The notes: a model not told the origin generated them from the letters alone. Counted from the stretch's first letter, positions 50,942 through 63,543 are shown. The stretch: DNA of 64,000 nucleotides from Centropus unirufus (GCA_013397695.1 VYZI01000185.1:947307-1011306); one strand, 5' to 3'. Translations and numbers: made by a program.

Positions 50942-51469
50942 TTGTATTATTTTCCTTCTTTGTTTTCTTTCCTTTCTTCTTTTCTTTTTCTGTGTGTAGT
51001 TTCCTTGTTTCTCTGGTACCAAACCTATTTAGTCTCTCTCTAAAAAAGGACAGAACAGCACAATGCTCGTCACTTCAGAACTAGGGCTTGATTGCAAGGT
51101 ATAAAACCCCCACACCTGGGAATAAGGGAAGCTTTACATTCATATGGCTTGTTCTGTACTGGCATCCACGATGAAGATGAAGGGGTTACACTGGGAACTG
51201 GGAGGGGGGTAGTACCTGTCACCTTTCTGTCATAGAGCAGATGGACTCTGCTTTCAGACAACTCCTTGCATTGGAGGCACTCAATTTGTACCCCACCACC
51301 TTCCTCACTCCTGACAGCTCTGATGGAAGCATCCCAGCAGCTTTTAATTTCTCACCATCACTTTCCCAACCTGCTAATGAAACAGGTTTTGAAAAGAAGA
51401 GCAGGTACCTGAAATGACTAATTTTTAATTTTTTTTTTTTCACATCCTTGCCTCTTGTTTCTATGCCAG

Positions 51470-51706
51470 GTCTCCAGATCATCTTCCCTCAGTACTTACA
51501 AGAGAAGTTTGTCCAGTCTGCCTTGAGTTACATCATGTGCAATGGTGAAGGGGAGTACATCTGCCGGAACAGCCAGTGCGGCTGCCAGTGTGCGGAGGAG
51601 TTCCCACAGTGCAACTGCCCCATCACTGACATCCAGATCATGGAGTACACACTAGCCAATATGGCCAAGACCTGGACAGAAGCTTATAAAGATCTGGAGA
51701 ATTCAG
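51470..51706 (+). CDS. BRINP1: BRINP1 coding exon 6: end of MACPF region and Cys-rich knot (residues 229-308)
   Basis: The acceptor is TGTTTCTATGCCAG|GTCTCC, preceded by a run of T, and the donor is AATTCAG|GTAACC. The exon completes Gly229, codes for residues 230-307 and leaves one base of Asp308. Residues 252-278 hold seven closely spaced cysteines (252, 260, 265, 267, 269, 276, 278), an EGF-like or small disulphide knot that follows the MACPF domain in this family. Residues 279-307 (PITDIQIMEYTLANMAKTW) look helical and amphipathic. Residue 266, between two cysteines, is Gly; I recall Arg in mammals, which I could not check here. Confidence 0.97.
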
Positions 51707-53829
51707 GTAACCTGGGGAAACATACTTTCCAATTGATTTATTTCAAATTAAACCCATCAGATTATACCAGTTAAGAATCCTTCCTTCTTTTAATATGATG
51801 TTCCAGTTTGGATAAAAAACAGGGAATGTTCAACCCAGGAAATGTGATCTGAGCCCTGAGGGAGAGTATTTTTTTTTCTCTATGCATGTACAGACAAAGA
51901 CACATACCACATGTAACTTTGTGTATAAAAGGATATTTTCCATGGAAGAGTTTGTTTGATGAGAAATCTGATTTTTCATACTAAACCAGCTCAGGATCTC
52001 TCCTTAATAGTTCTACAGAGAAACTTCCACAATATGAATGATGCAGAAATTGCTTTTCAGATTTGCATGAATGATTTATTCTGCTTTGGTGAAAGGCAAT
52101 TCATGGAGAGTGCGCACAGGCCAATGACACCTCATTTGAGACAGAGAGGAGAAGGGAAAATGACTTCTGTCTCCTACAGTGCTGATGTCTGCTGATGTGA
52201 ACATGTCTCTTCTCCTTGTGATGCTAGGGGCATCAATGGAATTCGTTCCACATTGATGTTGGTAACACCCATGGCAGGTGTGCAACATCGCTCTCAAAGG
52301 CTTGACGTAAGAAAGAGAGGAATATTCTCAGTGCAATTACATTCTTTCCTTCAGCGAGTGGTCTGCTTACCCTGTAGCCACACAGGCACTAAGCAGAACT
52401 TCATCGAGAGCTTCTTCTGCCTGTGCTGCCTCTCATCTCTTAGTGTTAGCGAGATATTTTCCAACACATTGACTTTAATAGTTACTATCGTAACTGTCCG
52501 GGTCTCCATGTGAGGAAAGAAAACTATGGGGAAGGGGCCATCTAACTCTATTAAAGATATCAAAGAATTCTTCTTCAGAATTCTTCCCAGCAGCAATTAT
52601 TTTCCTCATGCTGAAAATCATCTTCATCCCTTTAATGGCTGAAAGGAAGTGGCTTATGTTTCAACAGGCTGTTAAGGACCGCTTTATACTTCAAGATGTG
52701 GACCCTGCTGTTGTGTCTGCTGTTGCTCATATTCTTATGTCCAACCCTCACTGTCAGCTCGGTGCTTTACAGGGCAAAGTCTGAGTGGTAGTTGGTATCC
52801 CAGTGCTGATGGGCACCTTGGCAAGAGCTCCCCCTGTACACTATGGGGATCCACAAAGCTAGGTCAGAGGCTTTCTGGATTTTCTGTAGATCTATGGATG
52901 AAGTGGGTGCACCAGGGCAAACCCAAGACATCGATTTTGGAAGCTTCTGTTAGCTCTATACTACACAAACTGGGATTACTGGTAGTGCTTGCTAGCACAG
53001 CTCTGCCACTAGTTCAGTGATGCTAGCTGCTTGTTCTGGCATTGGATCTTCACAGAAAGCTGCTCAAGAGCTGCATGTTGGCCACCACTCATGAAACCCC
53101 TTTATGTTCTCACGGGGATCTAACCCAGACATTTAGAAGGTGAGAGCCCTATAGAGAGAGAATTACAGTCCCACAGTGATTGCTTTACTGTTACATTCTG
53201 TACTTGTTGCACTTGATCTAAGCAAAGACTGTGCTAGATAATTATATTCAGTCTCCCTTCCCTTGAGATTTCACCAGAGGAAGGTGTTTTTCATTTACCA
53301 GGTTAAAGTGACACATTGCAGTACAATTCTCTGCAGTTCTGTAGCCATATTCCACCCAGGGCTGGAGGGTTTTCAGGGCTAGACAGAGTGATTATCTTTA
53401 TGTTTAAAGCTGCTGCATCTCATTCATCACTTTGTTGCATCATGCGTGAACTCATCCTTTGAGATGAAAGTTGCTATCACAAAAGAATGTAGTATTAGCA
53501 TTTTGCTGCTTTGTTTTAATAAATATTCCCAATAACTAGATGCTTTTCTTCATCATAAACAGCAGAAATCTCTAATGACATCTGAAGGCTTTTCCAATAA
53601 AGTGGGTTGAAAGGTACAAGAGTGCTCTGAAAGCAAATACCATTTGCACGGGAAGCTGCTGATAGTCTAAAAGATCTATATTCTGTTCCTGTTCTGTGTT
53701 GGATTTCTATGTCAATTTGAAAAAAAATCACACAGGACAAATCAAGAGTTGGTGTGATTTGGGGTAGTGTCTTCAAAGTCAAGGAGGCTGCTGTGAGTTG
53801 ATGCTGTTTTAAATCAACTCAGAAGCTCT

Positions 53830-53895
53830 CTTTGTCCTGCGCTTCATTGCTCATGTGTAAATTGAGAAAAATAACACTGCCTTGTTCTTGGCATT
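53830..53895 (+). repeat. Possible MIR-type SINE fragment
   Basis: TCATGTGTAAATTGAGAAAA followed by ATAACACTGCCTTG resembles the MIR core. It is short and diverged. Confidence 0.4.
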
Positions 53896-54210
53896 TTAGT
53901 ATGGTTGGCCAAAAAATTCAACATCAGAACTGTGTTTCTGGATTTTAAAACAGCTTTTTGATTATAAGTCATGGGGTGGTTTTTTTTTCAGTACTGTCAC
54001 TTTCTCATGTAAATGTGATTATGTGATTTTTTTTTTACTCAAAAAACAATTGCTGAAAAAATGAAAGCTTCATCTTTGAAAGAGATGTTTGACATGGCTA
54101 TTTTGCTCTGATGCCCCGATTCTGAGGCTGGACCCTGTGCCCAGTGATACCTGACATGATGAGGTCTGCCTGAAGGTCCGGGGTGACTCTGCAAAAAGTG
54201 GGCCCGCGTT

Positions 54211-54231
54211 GCATTATGGGAGATGTAGTCC
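54211..54231 (-). promoter_or_regulatory. ZNF143/Staf-like binding site
   Basis: On the minus strand the site reads ACTACATCTCCCATAATGC, close to the known ZNF143 (SBS) consensus ACTACAATTCCCARMATGC. It lies in a short GC-rich island (about 54105-54235) inside an AT-rich intron. It could instead be part of an old repeat that carries this motif. Confidence 0.5.
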
Positions 54232-55621
54232 TAGTCATCACCAACATTCTATGCCGATAAAGTAAAACCAAGTGAAACCAGCCTTATTAGTTAATTACAA
54301 AGGCTCTGAGTTAAGAATTAACTATTCCCAGAAAACCACAAGGCTTAGCACAATGCAGCTATGGTGTTGGTTGGGGCCTCCAGGGACGATTATAAATAAA
54401 CAATGAAGAAACTATTATTTTTTTTAAATAATTTATTTTTTTCACCCTTCTTTTTTAAAACCAATGCGATTCACCTGTTATTTTTCCACATTTCTTTGTT
54501 CATTTGTTTTTACCCAAACATTGCACTGCAGTATCAAAATGTGCACACTGCACTGAAATTTCTCCCTTACCCGTCTCTATGAAAAATGTAGCACATTCAT
54601 CATCAGAGGGAAAAGAGCTTGGTCTCTTGCACAAACAGGCTTTTGAGGAAATTGATTTATAAGGGGCGGGAAGCAAATGCAAGGCTTTTACTGCTGAAAG
54701 GTACCAGGAGTAATCAGCATGGTCAACAGAAGCAATTATACATGATGATAATTTCAGAGGACCACTGAACAGGAGAGAATCATTTCTGGGGAGGAGAAGG
54801 GCACTGAAAGCAATGTTACAAGTAGAGCGAAAACCTGAGAAATGGGTAAAAAAAAAATCTTGCTACCTTTGGGGAAGAAAGAAGATGCCTTCTGTCCTGT
54901 CGATCTTGATAGTGCAAAGATGATAATTATTTTTATGAGGTGCTCAGTTTCACCGTGTGATGAGTAGGACGTGAACATCCATTTACCATATATATAATGA
55001 TGGTACTGACTAATGTGTAGATATTCTTTGCTAGGCAGTTGAGCATGAACAGCAAGTTGGTGAATAATAGGAAATCTGCTATGCAAATATATATATGCTT
55101 TGTATTAAAGGCTGTAAAGTTGCCTGGTCTGATTTTCTTCAGTAATTCCACTGATTGATATCTTTTCAAAAAAAGAAATAGCCTTTTCAAGCTTTCATTC
55201 TTTGCCTTTTTTTGGCCATTGTCATCTTTTCCTTCTGAAAATAGGATTAAGGTCTTTAATTTTTCTTCTTTCTTATTTTTTTTTTTAATGGAGATAACTT
55301 TCAGGAAAAGATAGCCATATATTTTTATTGGATATTTTTTGTTTATGGCAGGGCTATAATCCAGCCTTCCTGTAGAAGCAAGTCCACATCAGGTCAGCCA
55401 TGATTTTGGCTAGCAGAGTCTACAATGAGTGATTCTTTTACATCTCTGGGCAGCATGTTCCGGTGTTGCATCACCTCCAAGGGAGGAAGATTCCCAATAA
55501 ATCATTTGAAATTATCAAGCTGCACACTGTCTGTTACTCCTTGTAATGTCATCTGTCTCTAGTAGGAAGAGTTTCTCTCCTTTGTACACAACTTTTGAGC
55601 AGTTGTACGCTGTAATTTTGA

Positions 55622-55998
55622 TTGCCCCTTGACCTCTCTTTCCCAAGAGATTAAACAAGCGCATCTCCCTCCAACTGACCTTATAGGACTTCTGCTTCAG
55701 CCCCCTGACCACCTCAGCTGTGCCCTCCCCAGTTTCTCAACATCTGTCTTTAATTGGGGGTCCCCAAAGCTAGGCAGAGAAATGCAAGTGCAGCCTTAGT
55801 GCCAAGTCAAGGGAAATATTACCTTTCCCCAACCTACTGGTATACAGTTTGTGTTGTTTCCAGTGAGAGCACAGCATTGACTCAGCTTCAGCATGATGCC
55901 CACCGTAATGCCCAGGACCTTTCTAGCAGCTGCTATTCAAGTGGTTGTTCCCAAGCCTGTACTGGTGCCTGAGGTTGTTGTGTCCTGGTGTAGCCCTT
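55622..55998 (-). mobile_element. Old CR1 LINE remnant, reverse orientation
   Basis: CTGACCTTATAGGACTTCTG, CCCAGGACCTTTCTAGCAGC and CCCAAGCCTGTACTGGTGCC followed by TGAGGTTGTTG are landmarks of the reversed CR1 coding region. It is diverged, and the left edge is uncertain. Confidence 0.7.
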
Positions 55999-56434
55999 TA
56001 TCATATTCTTTACTATATGTGTTTCTTGCTGGTCCACTCATGTTTCTCAAGGTCCCAGTCTGTAATTCAGAGTTTTTGGTATAAAAAATTCAGCTATTTT
56101 CCACTGAGAAAGTTGTCTTTTCCATACAAGTGGCCCAGCCTGGTGATCAATCTAAACAAACTATACTTCACAGTTAGGAGGAGAGGTGGGGGTTATAAGC
56201 AGGAATACAATCAGATTTTCTGATTTGTGGTGAAAAAAGCCTCAAAAATACCCTACATAATGTTTTTTTTCATTATCAAACAAAATCAAATGGAAATAAA
56301 GTGATCACAAAACAACTTTTAACAACGTATTTTTGAATCAATTAGTTTTTTTCCTTTGGCTAAAATTGACACATTTTGTTCTGACTTTAGCCTTGCAAAG
56401 TATTTTATTTTATTTTCATTGTTACATAAAGCAG

Positions 56435-56464
56435 CTCATTTAACTTCAAATGAAGTTAAATGAG
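56435..56464. repeat. Perfect 14-bp inverted repeat with 2-base centre
   Basis: CTCATTTAACTTCA is followed by AA and its exact reverse complement TGAAGTTAAATGAG. Confidence 0.95.
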
Positions 56465-56996
56465 AAAAAAATAATCAATGCTCTTTTTAAAAAATGAGAA
56501 AGCAGGACAGTTTAACACAACCCAAACTCTTCCTCTGGGGATTTTTTAAAGCTTTTTTTAAAAAGCTTTTTTTTTTTAATGACTTGACTTCAGCAACAAA
56601 CAGCATTTTAGGAGCAGCCAAAAACCAATTTAAATGAGAACTCCTTAACTGCCACTGGTTACAATCCCCTGCTTTTTCGTAACCCCTGAATTATACCCCC
56701 AATGCTCCAGGGAATCTGGTCTCTTTTTTCCTCCACCTTGCACACATTAATCATATTGTTTCACCCTAGTACTCTCCAGGTTTTGTTTCCCATAAGGAAG
56801 CTGCAACATCCATGGCATTAGTGGACTTCCTAGGGCAGAGTGACAGATCAGTAAGGTAACAGACATCACCCCCCTTTAGCAGAACACTGATTGTCTCATG
56901 CATCATTGCTGTTTCCTCATCTTACTAATGAAAATTGTTACAACTTTGTTCTAGTTCTGAAACTTCTGTATTTCTCTACATTTCTATGTGTTCCAG

Positions 56997-57219
56997 ATGA
57001 GTTTAAATCCTTCATGAAAAGGCTACCTAGCAACCACTTCCTGACTATTGGGAGCATCCACCAGCACTGGGGGAATGACTGGGATCTGCAGAACCGCTAC
57101 AAGCTGCTGCAGAGCTCCCTGGAAGCCCAGCGCCAGAAGATCCAGCGCACTGCCCGCAAACTCTTTGGCCTCAGTGTCCGGTGTCGGCACAATCCTAACC
57201 ACCAGCTGCCTAGAGAAAG
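56997..57219 (+). CDS. BRINP1: BRINP1 coding exon 7: helical basic segment (residues 308-382)
   Basis: The acceptor is TTTCTATGTGTTCCAG|ATGAG and the donor is GAAAG|GTACCT. The exon completes Asp308, codes for residues 309-381 and leaves two bases of Arg382. It starts EFKSFMKRLPSNHFLTIG. Residues 338-363 (LQNRYKLLQSSLEAQRQK onward) have heptad-like leucines and many charged residues, consistent with a helix or short coiled coil. The segment ends with the basic, His/Pro-rich stretch RCRHNPNHQLPRER. GC content rises sharply compared with the flanking introns, as in the other coding exons. Confidence 0.97.
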
Positions 57220-58402
57220 GTACCTTCATTACTAATTAATGCAGTACAATGGGTGACCCTTAGGGTTGAGTCTGGGCTTGGTCCTAAACCCAGCAGCCTT
57301 AGGGTTTGGATGTAGAGTGTGCTAACATCAAGGTTTGTGGGGAAATGGTAAAATCTGGGAGTGGGTTGAAATTCTGGAAGTGTAAATAACCTTTACCAGG
57401 TTACCAGTCAGGTCCTTTTTGTGTGGTCCTAACCAGGTGAAGGGCACCCATTTACTCTGTAGTGTTCTGCAAGGATATCACGGGGCTGAAATCAAACATC
57501 CTAATCTACTTTTAAACACTTTTGCATCATGTACTACAGCCAAGGTTTAGGGCTCCATTTGCTGTTAGGATGGGAGCACAAGATGTTTCAGCCTATTTTT
57601 GGGTTGTGTTCCTCAATGAGTATTGTCAGAGTGAATGAGAAGCTTTAGTTTCACTTTGAATAGATTACATCTCTTCTACAAAATGCAGAGTGTATTTGCA
57701 AACCTGCACTGACCAGGAGCCTAGTGATGTCATTAGAGATGGATAGAGTAGATTTTCCATTACAGCTACAGGAACTATTGATATCCAATAGTCACCTCCT
57801 GCTGGCTCCTTTCAGCCCTGACCTATGGCTGACTAAGTTTAAGTTTGCTTCCAGTCACTTTTGGAGACTTGCATCCATAGATTTTAATAAACATTTCTTT
57901 GCTGCTTCTTTCTACATTGTCTGGAGTTCAGCAGCACTGAAAATGTTAGAGGAAATGAGCCCAAGTGCCTTTTCTGCCATGCTTCTCTTGGAAGGATCAG
58001 GCAAAGTTAACATTTGTAATGGAACTTTTTTTTCATCTCCTTCATTACCTAAATATACACTCTCAAGAGCAAATTAACTGATTGATTGCAGAATCCTGTT
58101 ATCATCTACTCTGTTGGCCGCTAAGCACACTGAATTTTCATTTCACCACTGTGCAGCTCAGAAAACTCTTCCAGGGCTTAACAACTCTTTAATTACCAAG
58201 CAATCTCATATTTCTGGACAAAGACTTGATGGATTTACTAGGGATGAGGAAAAATATCTATTAAGTTTAAGAGATGATGAAAAAAAAAGTCGTTGGAGAA
58301 CTTCCTAAAATTGGCCCATTCCTGCCAACTGGCTGAGTTGCTATAAACAATCGAACTGGTAGAGGAGCCCCAAGCACAGCCAGGCATTGTTTTTAGTTTT
58401 GC

Positions 58403-58419
58403 CACAACAACAACAACAA
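58403..58419 (+). repeat. (CAA)n microsatellite
   Basis: Five ACA/CAA units. Confidence 0.85.
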
Positions 58420-59525
58420 AGTGAAGCAGCAGCGAGGAAATATCCAGCCAACCATGTTGCCACAAAGCATTCAGATAATAGCATCTTCAGCATTTTTCTT
58501 CTATTTTAAAAACTCAGCCACGCAGAAAGGGAGCCTCCGACTAAGCTTATAAAATCTGGGGGAAGGAGGACAAAATGGATGATGGCAGCTGGGTTTTTAA
58601 CTGACTGATGTGCTTGATATGTTTAAGTCAACACCACCAGGCATATTGTAATTTCTTTTATTATTTGTCATTCTGCATTTGTAGCTAGGCAAGGAAGGGT
58701 CTCGGCAGACAGACATGTAGTAGAAGAGGTATGCATTTCATCGTTCCTTGCACAGGGCTTGGAAATACTCTAATTTTCTAATTGTTACTGTACGAAACGA
58801 CAGATGCTTATCAAGCATGCCAGTGGCTTTGAAAAGACGGAAAGGTTCTATTAAGAGCAAGCCTCTCTCTCTCTTTAATACACATAATAGTATGCCTACT
58901 TTATGTATTCAAAAGCAATGTAGAAAAGAAATAGGATTGCTATTGATTGTCCTCAGGGAAAGGAAGAGGTGGTGTTTCCAAAAGAAAGAAAAAGTAGGGA
59001 TTTTGGCAATTAGGCTGATTCCACATGACCTTTTGCAATAGCTAAGAAGGAAATATATGTATATATATTTGTTCCACACTGCTTTTGCTTAGAAAACACC
59101 TCTTTGCAGGCAAGTTTGTTGGTTTAAAAAAAGAAAATAATCACTTCTCAGTTGTTAAAGCTGCAAAGTTGAATGAATACCTATAGTTGTACATTAAAAC
59201 TCTGGATGTAAAATAAAAATAACATCCAAAGGAGGAGGGGGATTGATACTGTTCTGGGCTCCAGCCAAATTGCCATTAGTTAGGAATACATCTCACAGCT
59301 GCTGAGAATAAAAATAGCATTTTTTTGCTTCACTGTTCCATACAGAAAGCCCAAAAGTACCTCCACAGCAGCTAGTGCTGGTTGGGAAGTGGAAGGTGAG
59401 TTTTCAAAGGAAAACTTGTTAAATCCCTATGTTTTTTCTTGCAATTAAAAATAAAAAATCAGTTCTGCTGGATGGCATTTTTATTGGGTATTTTTGTCAT
59501 TTTTTTGTTTGGTTTCTTTGTCTTC

Positions 59526-59539
59526 TTTTTTTTTTTTTT
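59526..59539 (+). repeat. Poly(T) run
   Basis: Fourteen T in a row. Confidence 0.9.
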
Positions 59540-61343
59540 GGTATGCTTTTGTTTTCTAATCAGCTCAAACACCATCTACAACAAAGCTGCATTTTTACCT
59601 CAAGGGACACCCATCAGCCTCTTCCCCTCCTCAGACCTGATTAATCCTGAAAGATGATAAGTCAGGAAGAATGAAAATTTTTCATCACCTTTCTGTATAA
59701 CCTGACCTCTGCTTCTGCTCTGAAAGCCCAAGCAAAACATCTTTTTTTGCCCCAAGAGATAGGTTTTAAATGGTGAAACAGCTCTGCATGATGACCTGGC
59801 TCCCAGTTCCCAGCATTGCCAGGCGTCTGCATGTCTCCAGCGAGTATCAGCAAGAAAACACTGCAAAATAACTCTCACTCACAGCTTTGCCTGGATTTCA
59901 TTTTTTTTTTTCATTTTATTATAGTTTGGAATGTAAGATATTAAATTTGAATGTATAATTGCTTGACAGTGACCTTCTAAGACATAGTTTTCCTTTTTTT
60001 AATTTCACATGCTGCAATTCTTTTTACTTTGAATTGGCAGAGGTAGGAAACATTAGGCAAAATAACTTTTGAAATTATATTAAGAGGGAGAAAGATAAAT
60101 GGATGACCTCTTAATGAAAGGGAAAATAATTAAAATGAAAATGAATGGGTACTCTGCTACTGGCTTAGAGCCTTTAAACAGTGGCTCTTTTCAGCTTCCG
60201 TGGGCCCTGACATCTCTTAGTTGTATTCACATGACTCTGAGCCATCACGGGTGTGTGTTTTAAGAAGATACCTACCATCAGCGGAAGGGCTGTGACTTGC
60301 CCTTTGCATATTCTTATCCTGTCCCAGTTGCAAGTCAAAATGGGGCAATTTATACGTCTTTTCCTCTCTCTCATTCTATCACATTTCCCATTGTCATGTT
60401 AGTAACCAATGCCCAGCTCTGCCCAGGATTCTGCATTTTCATTTAATTATGTCCTTTAGTGCTGCCATCAGCAGATGGTGGGTAGCCTTTTTTTTTTTTG
60501 CCCTACTTGTGTCTTTGCTGAATGCTAACAAATATATACACACACCCCTAAAAATGCCCTCTTCTTCCTGATCTCCTCCTACCCCTTCTCTACAAAGTTG
60601 ATCTGGAGAGCAGGAAAATTACTAGATTGGATTGCAGTACATCAGATGAGAATCCTTTCTTGTTCTGCTTTGCCAAACGTTGGTATGAGAGAAGGATAAC
60701 ATTCCTTTTTTTTTTTTCTTCTAAGACTGTGCACACCTAAGACAGACAGGATTAGTTCATCTGATTTAGTAAACACGTAAAAAGTCTGTAAGGCATCAGG
60801 CCAGCACTGCACAAGTACACCGGGAATACCATGCACAAGTGAGTGTATGAGGAATGCAGGAGAGTCACGTTTGCTTGCACAGAGCTGGAATCAAGATCTG
60901 TGCACGGTGGTTGCTCAGCGTGTGTTTGGCTGTCATTTGCATACGCAGCTGTGCAAGGCTCTTGGCAGCTGCATGGAAGTGGTGGCAGCATATGAACACA
61001 GGCACACCTCCGACAGTGCTGTATACTCCTAAAAGCCACCCCAGAAACCACCTTTAGTCCTATGAGAAAACATTACTATCTCATCTGGAAGCTCAGCATC
61101 ACAAAAAGCAACAAATTCGACTGTGGAAAGAGCTGTGGAAATCATGGTATTACTGTCCTCACCTGATGGACAGGGGTAGGGTTGCTGAGAGGCTGGAGCT
61201 GCATATTTACCATCTATCTGCCACAGCCCTTCATTTTCTTCATGCTACTGGGCTTCTCCTTGTCTTGGTAGAAATTACAGTGGGAGCTAGGGACAAAGCT
61301 TGGGCCTGCAGGTGATACTCCCTGCAAAGCAACCTCTGTTTTT

Positions 61344-61357
61344 CATCATCATCATCA
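61344..61357 (+). repeat. (CAT)n microsatellite
   Basis: Four CAT units plus CA. Confidence 0.85.
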
Positions 61358-62082
61358 AGCCCAATCATGGGAAGAGGCGGCATGCAGGAACCTTGTGCTT
61401 CCTTTAAGCTATTCACCCAACCCAGTGATCCCAGGCAGCCAGCGTATATATATTGAAGGGTTGCCTTGGTTTTAGTTCATTCACTCATCCTTCTGCAGCT
61501 TTGTGCCCAGCCTAGTGGTTAGAAGTGAAGAAGCTTTCAAGATGCATGCAGGAATCAAGAAGGGTTAGGGAGACTGAAACTTGGAATCGGGGTGTCTTGC
61601 TAAATTCCAGTATGTTTGGTTGACTTTCCAAATAGTAGCTGCAAGGCTTCAGATGGCGTAAAAAATATCATTTTTCTCATATTGTATTGCTGAAAAATTG
61701 AGAAAAAATTCACCTATGAGCAGAAGGCAGACTCTGTTCCCAGGGGATGGTTGAGAGTGCTTGTTGCTGTCAGCAACGTGTTTTGCAGCCACACTGTGCT
61801 GTGCTGTCCCCTCCCCTTTGAAGCAGAGCTGTCCTAGAAACTGAGAGCAGCTCTGTGCACTTTTTCTAGGGACCAGGGCTGTCAGTGTCTCCCTTTACAG
61901 GAGGTATTTATAGAGGTCACTGCCTTGCCCCCGAGCTCCCCAGCCAACCTTGTCTTTTCCAGTAGCGGGAGAGCTCCTGTTAGCTGTGAGTAGGGGAAAC
62001 AGACCTTTGTAGCCCTGTACCACAGGAGGAGTGTGAAAATTGTCTCTTCCCACATCAAAGGCTTCAGAATTTTCCTGCTAAT

Positions 62083-62395
62083 GCACTTCCTTTTTCCTCA
62101 CTGTCTCACTTTTCCCTCTTTCACTCAGATTCTTCCCACTTCTCTTCATTCTTGCCTGTCTTGTCTTTCAGTTGTTGCTGTTGCTTCAGTTTCCCATTTT
62201 CTCCATCCTTATTCCTCCTGCCCACTGCATTTCTCTCTTATTTTCCCTTTACCTGAACATTTCCTCCTCTTTCTTCCCCTACCCTCTCTGCTTGATTATT
62301 TCTTTCCTTCCAGCGCTTTCCTCTGTTTCATACTCCCATCCCTCCACTTGCTCCCTCCCCCTAATCATCTTGCTGTTCTTTGCTGCTGTATCATT
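62083..62395 (+). repeat. Pyrimidine-biased stretch
   Basis: About 310 bases on the + strand are dominated by C and T, in short irregular CTT/TCC/CCT units with no clean period. It produces two overlapping open frames rich in Ser, Phe and Leu that are composition artefacts. Confidence 0.7.
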
Positions 62396-63543
62396 TAATG
62401 CCTTCTTTGATACAGCCTACAGCTTAATGATTATTCGGAGGTCAGGCGATGCAGGTGCCATGAATTTCACTAATCCAGCTCTGAGAGCCTCTGTCCATAA
62501 TCACTCCTCCCATTCTACAGGGACTGAATTCTAATTTGTCATTAGCCAGTCCTCTCACAGCAGCCCTACCAAGAACTTTTTGCCCAGAGGAGACAATGAA
62601 GTATTCATTAGCTGGGGGGAAGGCAGAGGGGAGGGAGCAGGCGGCTGAACAAGGCGTTCTGAAGGCTGCTGAGAAAGGAGTCGCTGTGCTGAGATTTCCC
62701 AGGGCAGTGGGGAGGGCTGAGGGGGAGGTTGAGATTTGAGCAGCAAGGCAACATCGCAAGTGAGATACAAAAAAACAAATGTAGGTTACGGTGTCATTCA
62801 TTAGGAGTCATTCCAGGGCTGCTGGACTTGGAGGTGAGGGTGCTGATATAGCAATTATGGGAGTGGTGGGGCCTCAGAATGGGCAAGTGGGGCTACTTGT
62901 TAGGGGGAGAGGCTATAAGAGGAGGTTAATTAGCAGCTGATTTTTTAAAGGAGAAGACACTCTAGCATCTTTGTCTCTATTTGCCCTGATTTTTACTCTC
63001 TTTTCTGCTGTTATTGTGCACTGCACCATGAGCAGAAGTTAGTACTGGCTTTGCCTCATCCCATTACAGGTCTGGTTTTGGATTATGGGGGGAATTGCCA
63101 AGGACATGGAGGGAACTTTTCTCCAGCTAGCCTAGGAGTTATGCTAACCAGCCAAGTCTGATGGCGCCTCAGCCTGTGGCATAACTTTATCAGCTCCGTT
63201 CCCATGGTTGAACTTTGTCACTGTGGCACTGATGGAATCCTTGGCAAGAGACTATGTCAGTCTCAGCTCTTAGAGCAGTGTGAAAAGAGAGACTTCAGAT
63301 GATCAGTCCTAACTTATAGCTATTTCTTAGAGGGCTCTTGTTCTCCACCAAAGGACTAAATAGTAGATGAAAGATTCAGTCTAGAAATAAACTGGAATAT
63401 TTCCCAGATGCCATGGCAGGGCATCAATCTTCCAAATCTCTGTCCTGTATATCCTGAAAACATTGTGGCTCCAGTCAGTTGACCCTACCAAAGACTTGGT
63501 GAGGCTCTAAAATGTATTAATGATTTGTTCTTCCTGCCTGCAG

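Larger units (their letters stand above)
44885..51469 (+). other. BRINP1: BRINP1 intron 5
   Basis: The intron runs from GTAGGG to GCCAG, is phase 1 and is 6,585 bases long. It contains an 11-base tandem duplication at 48217-48238 and old repeat fragments at 50752-50830 and 50885-50941. There is a purine-rich patch near 45995-46080 and a pyrimidine-rich patch near 50945-51000. No other gene is visible. Confidence 0.9.
51707..56996 (+). other. BRINP1: BRINP1 intron 6
   Basis: The intron runs from GTAACC to TTCCAG, is phase 1 and is 5,290 bases long. It contains a weak MIR-like relic (53830-53895), a ZNF143/Staf-like site (54211-54231), a CR1 remnant (55622-55998) and two palindromes (56435-56464 and about 56548-56569). 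The remainder is AT-rich unique DNA. Confidence 0.9.
57220..63543 (+). other. BRINP1: BRINP1 intron 7
   Basis: The intron runs from GTACCT to CTGCAG, is phase 2 and is 6,324 bases long. It contains a (CAA)n run near 58403-58419, a run of 14 T at 59526-59539, a (CAT)n run near 61344-61357 and a pyrimidine-biased stretch at 62083-62395. No mobile element was recognised with confidence and no other gene is visible. Confidence 0.9.

Noticed and set aside
62033..62534. Overlapping 120-codon frames in intron 7
   Set aside because: They result from the pyrimidine-biased composition, which avoids stop codons on the + strand.
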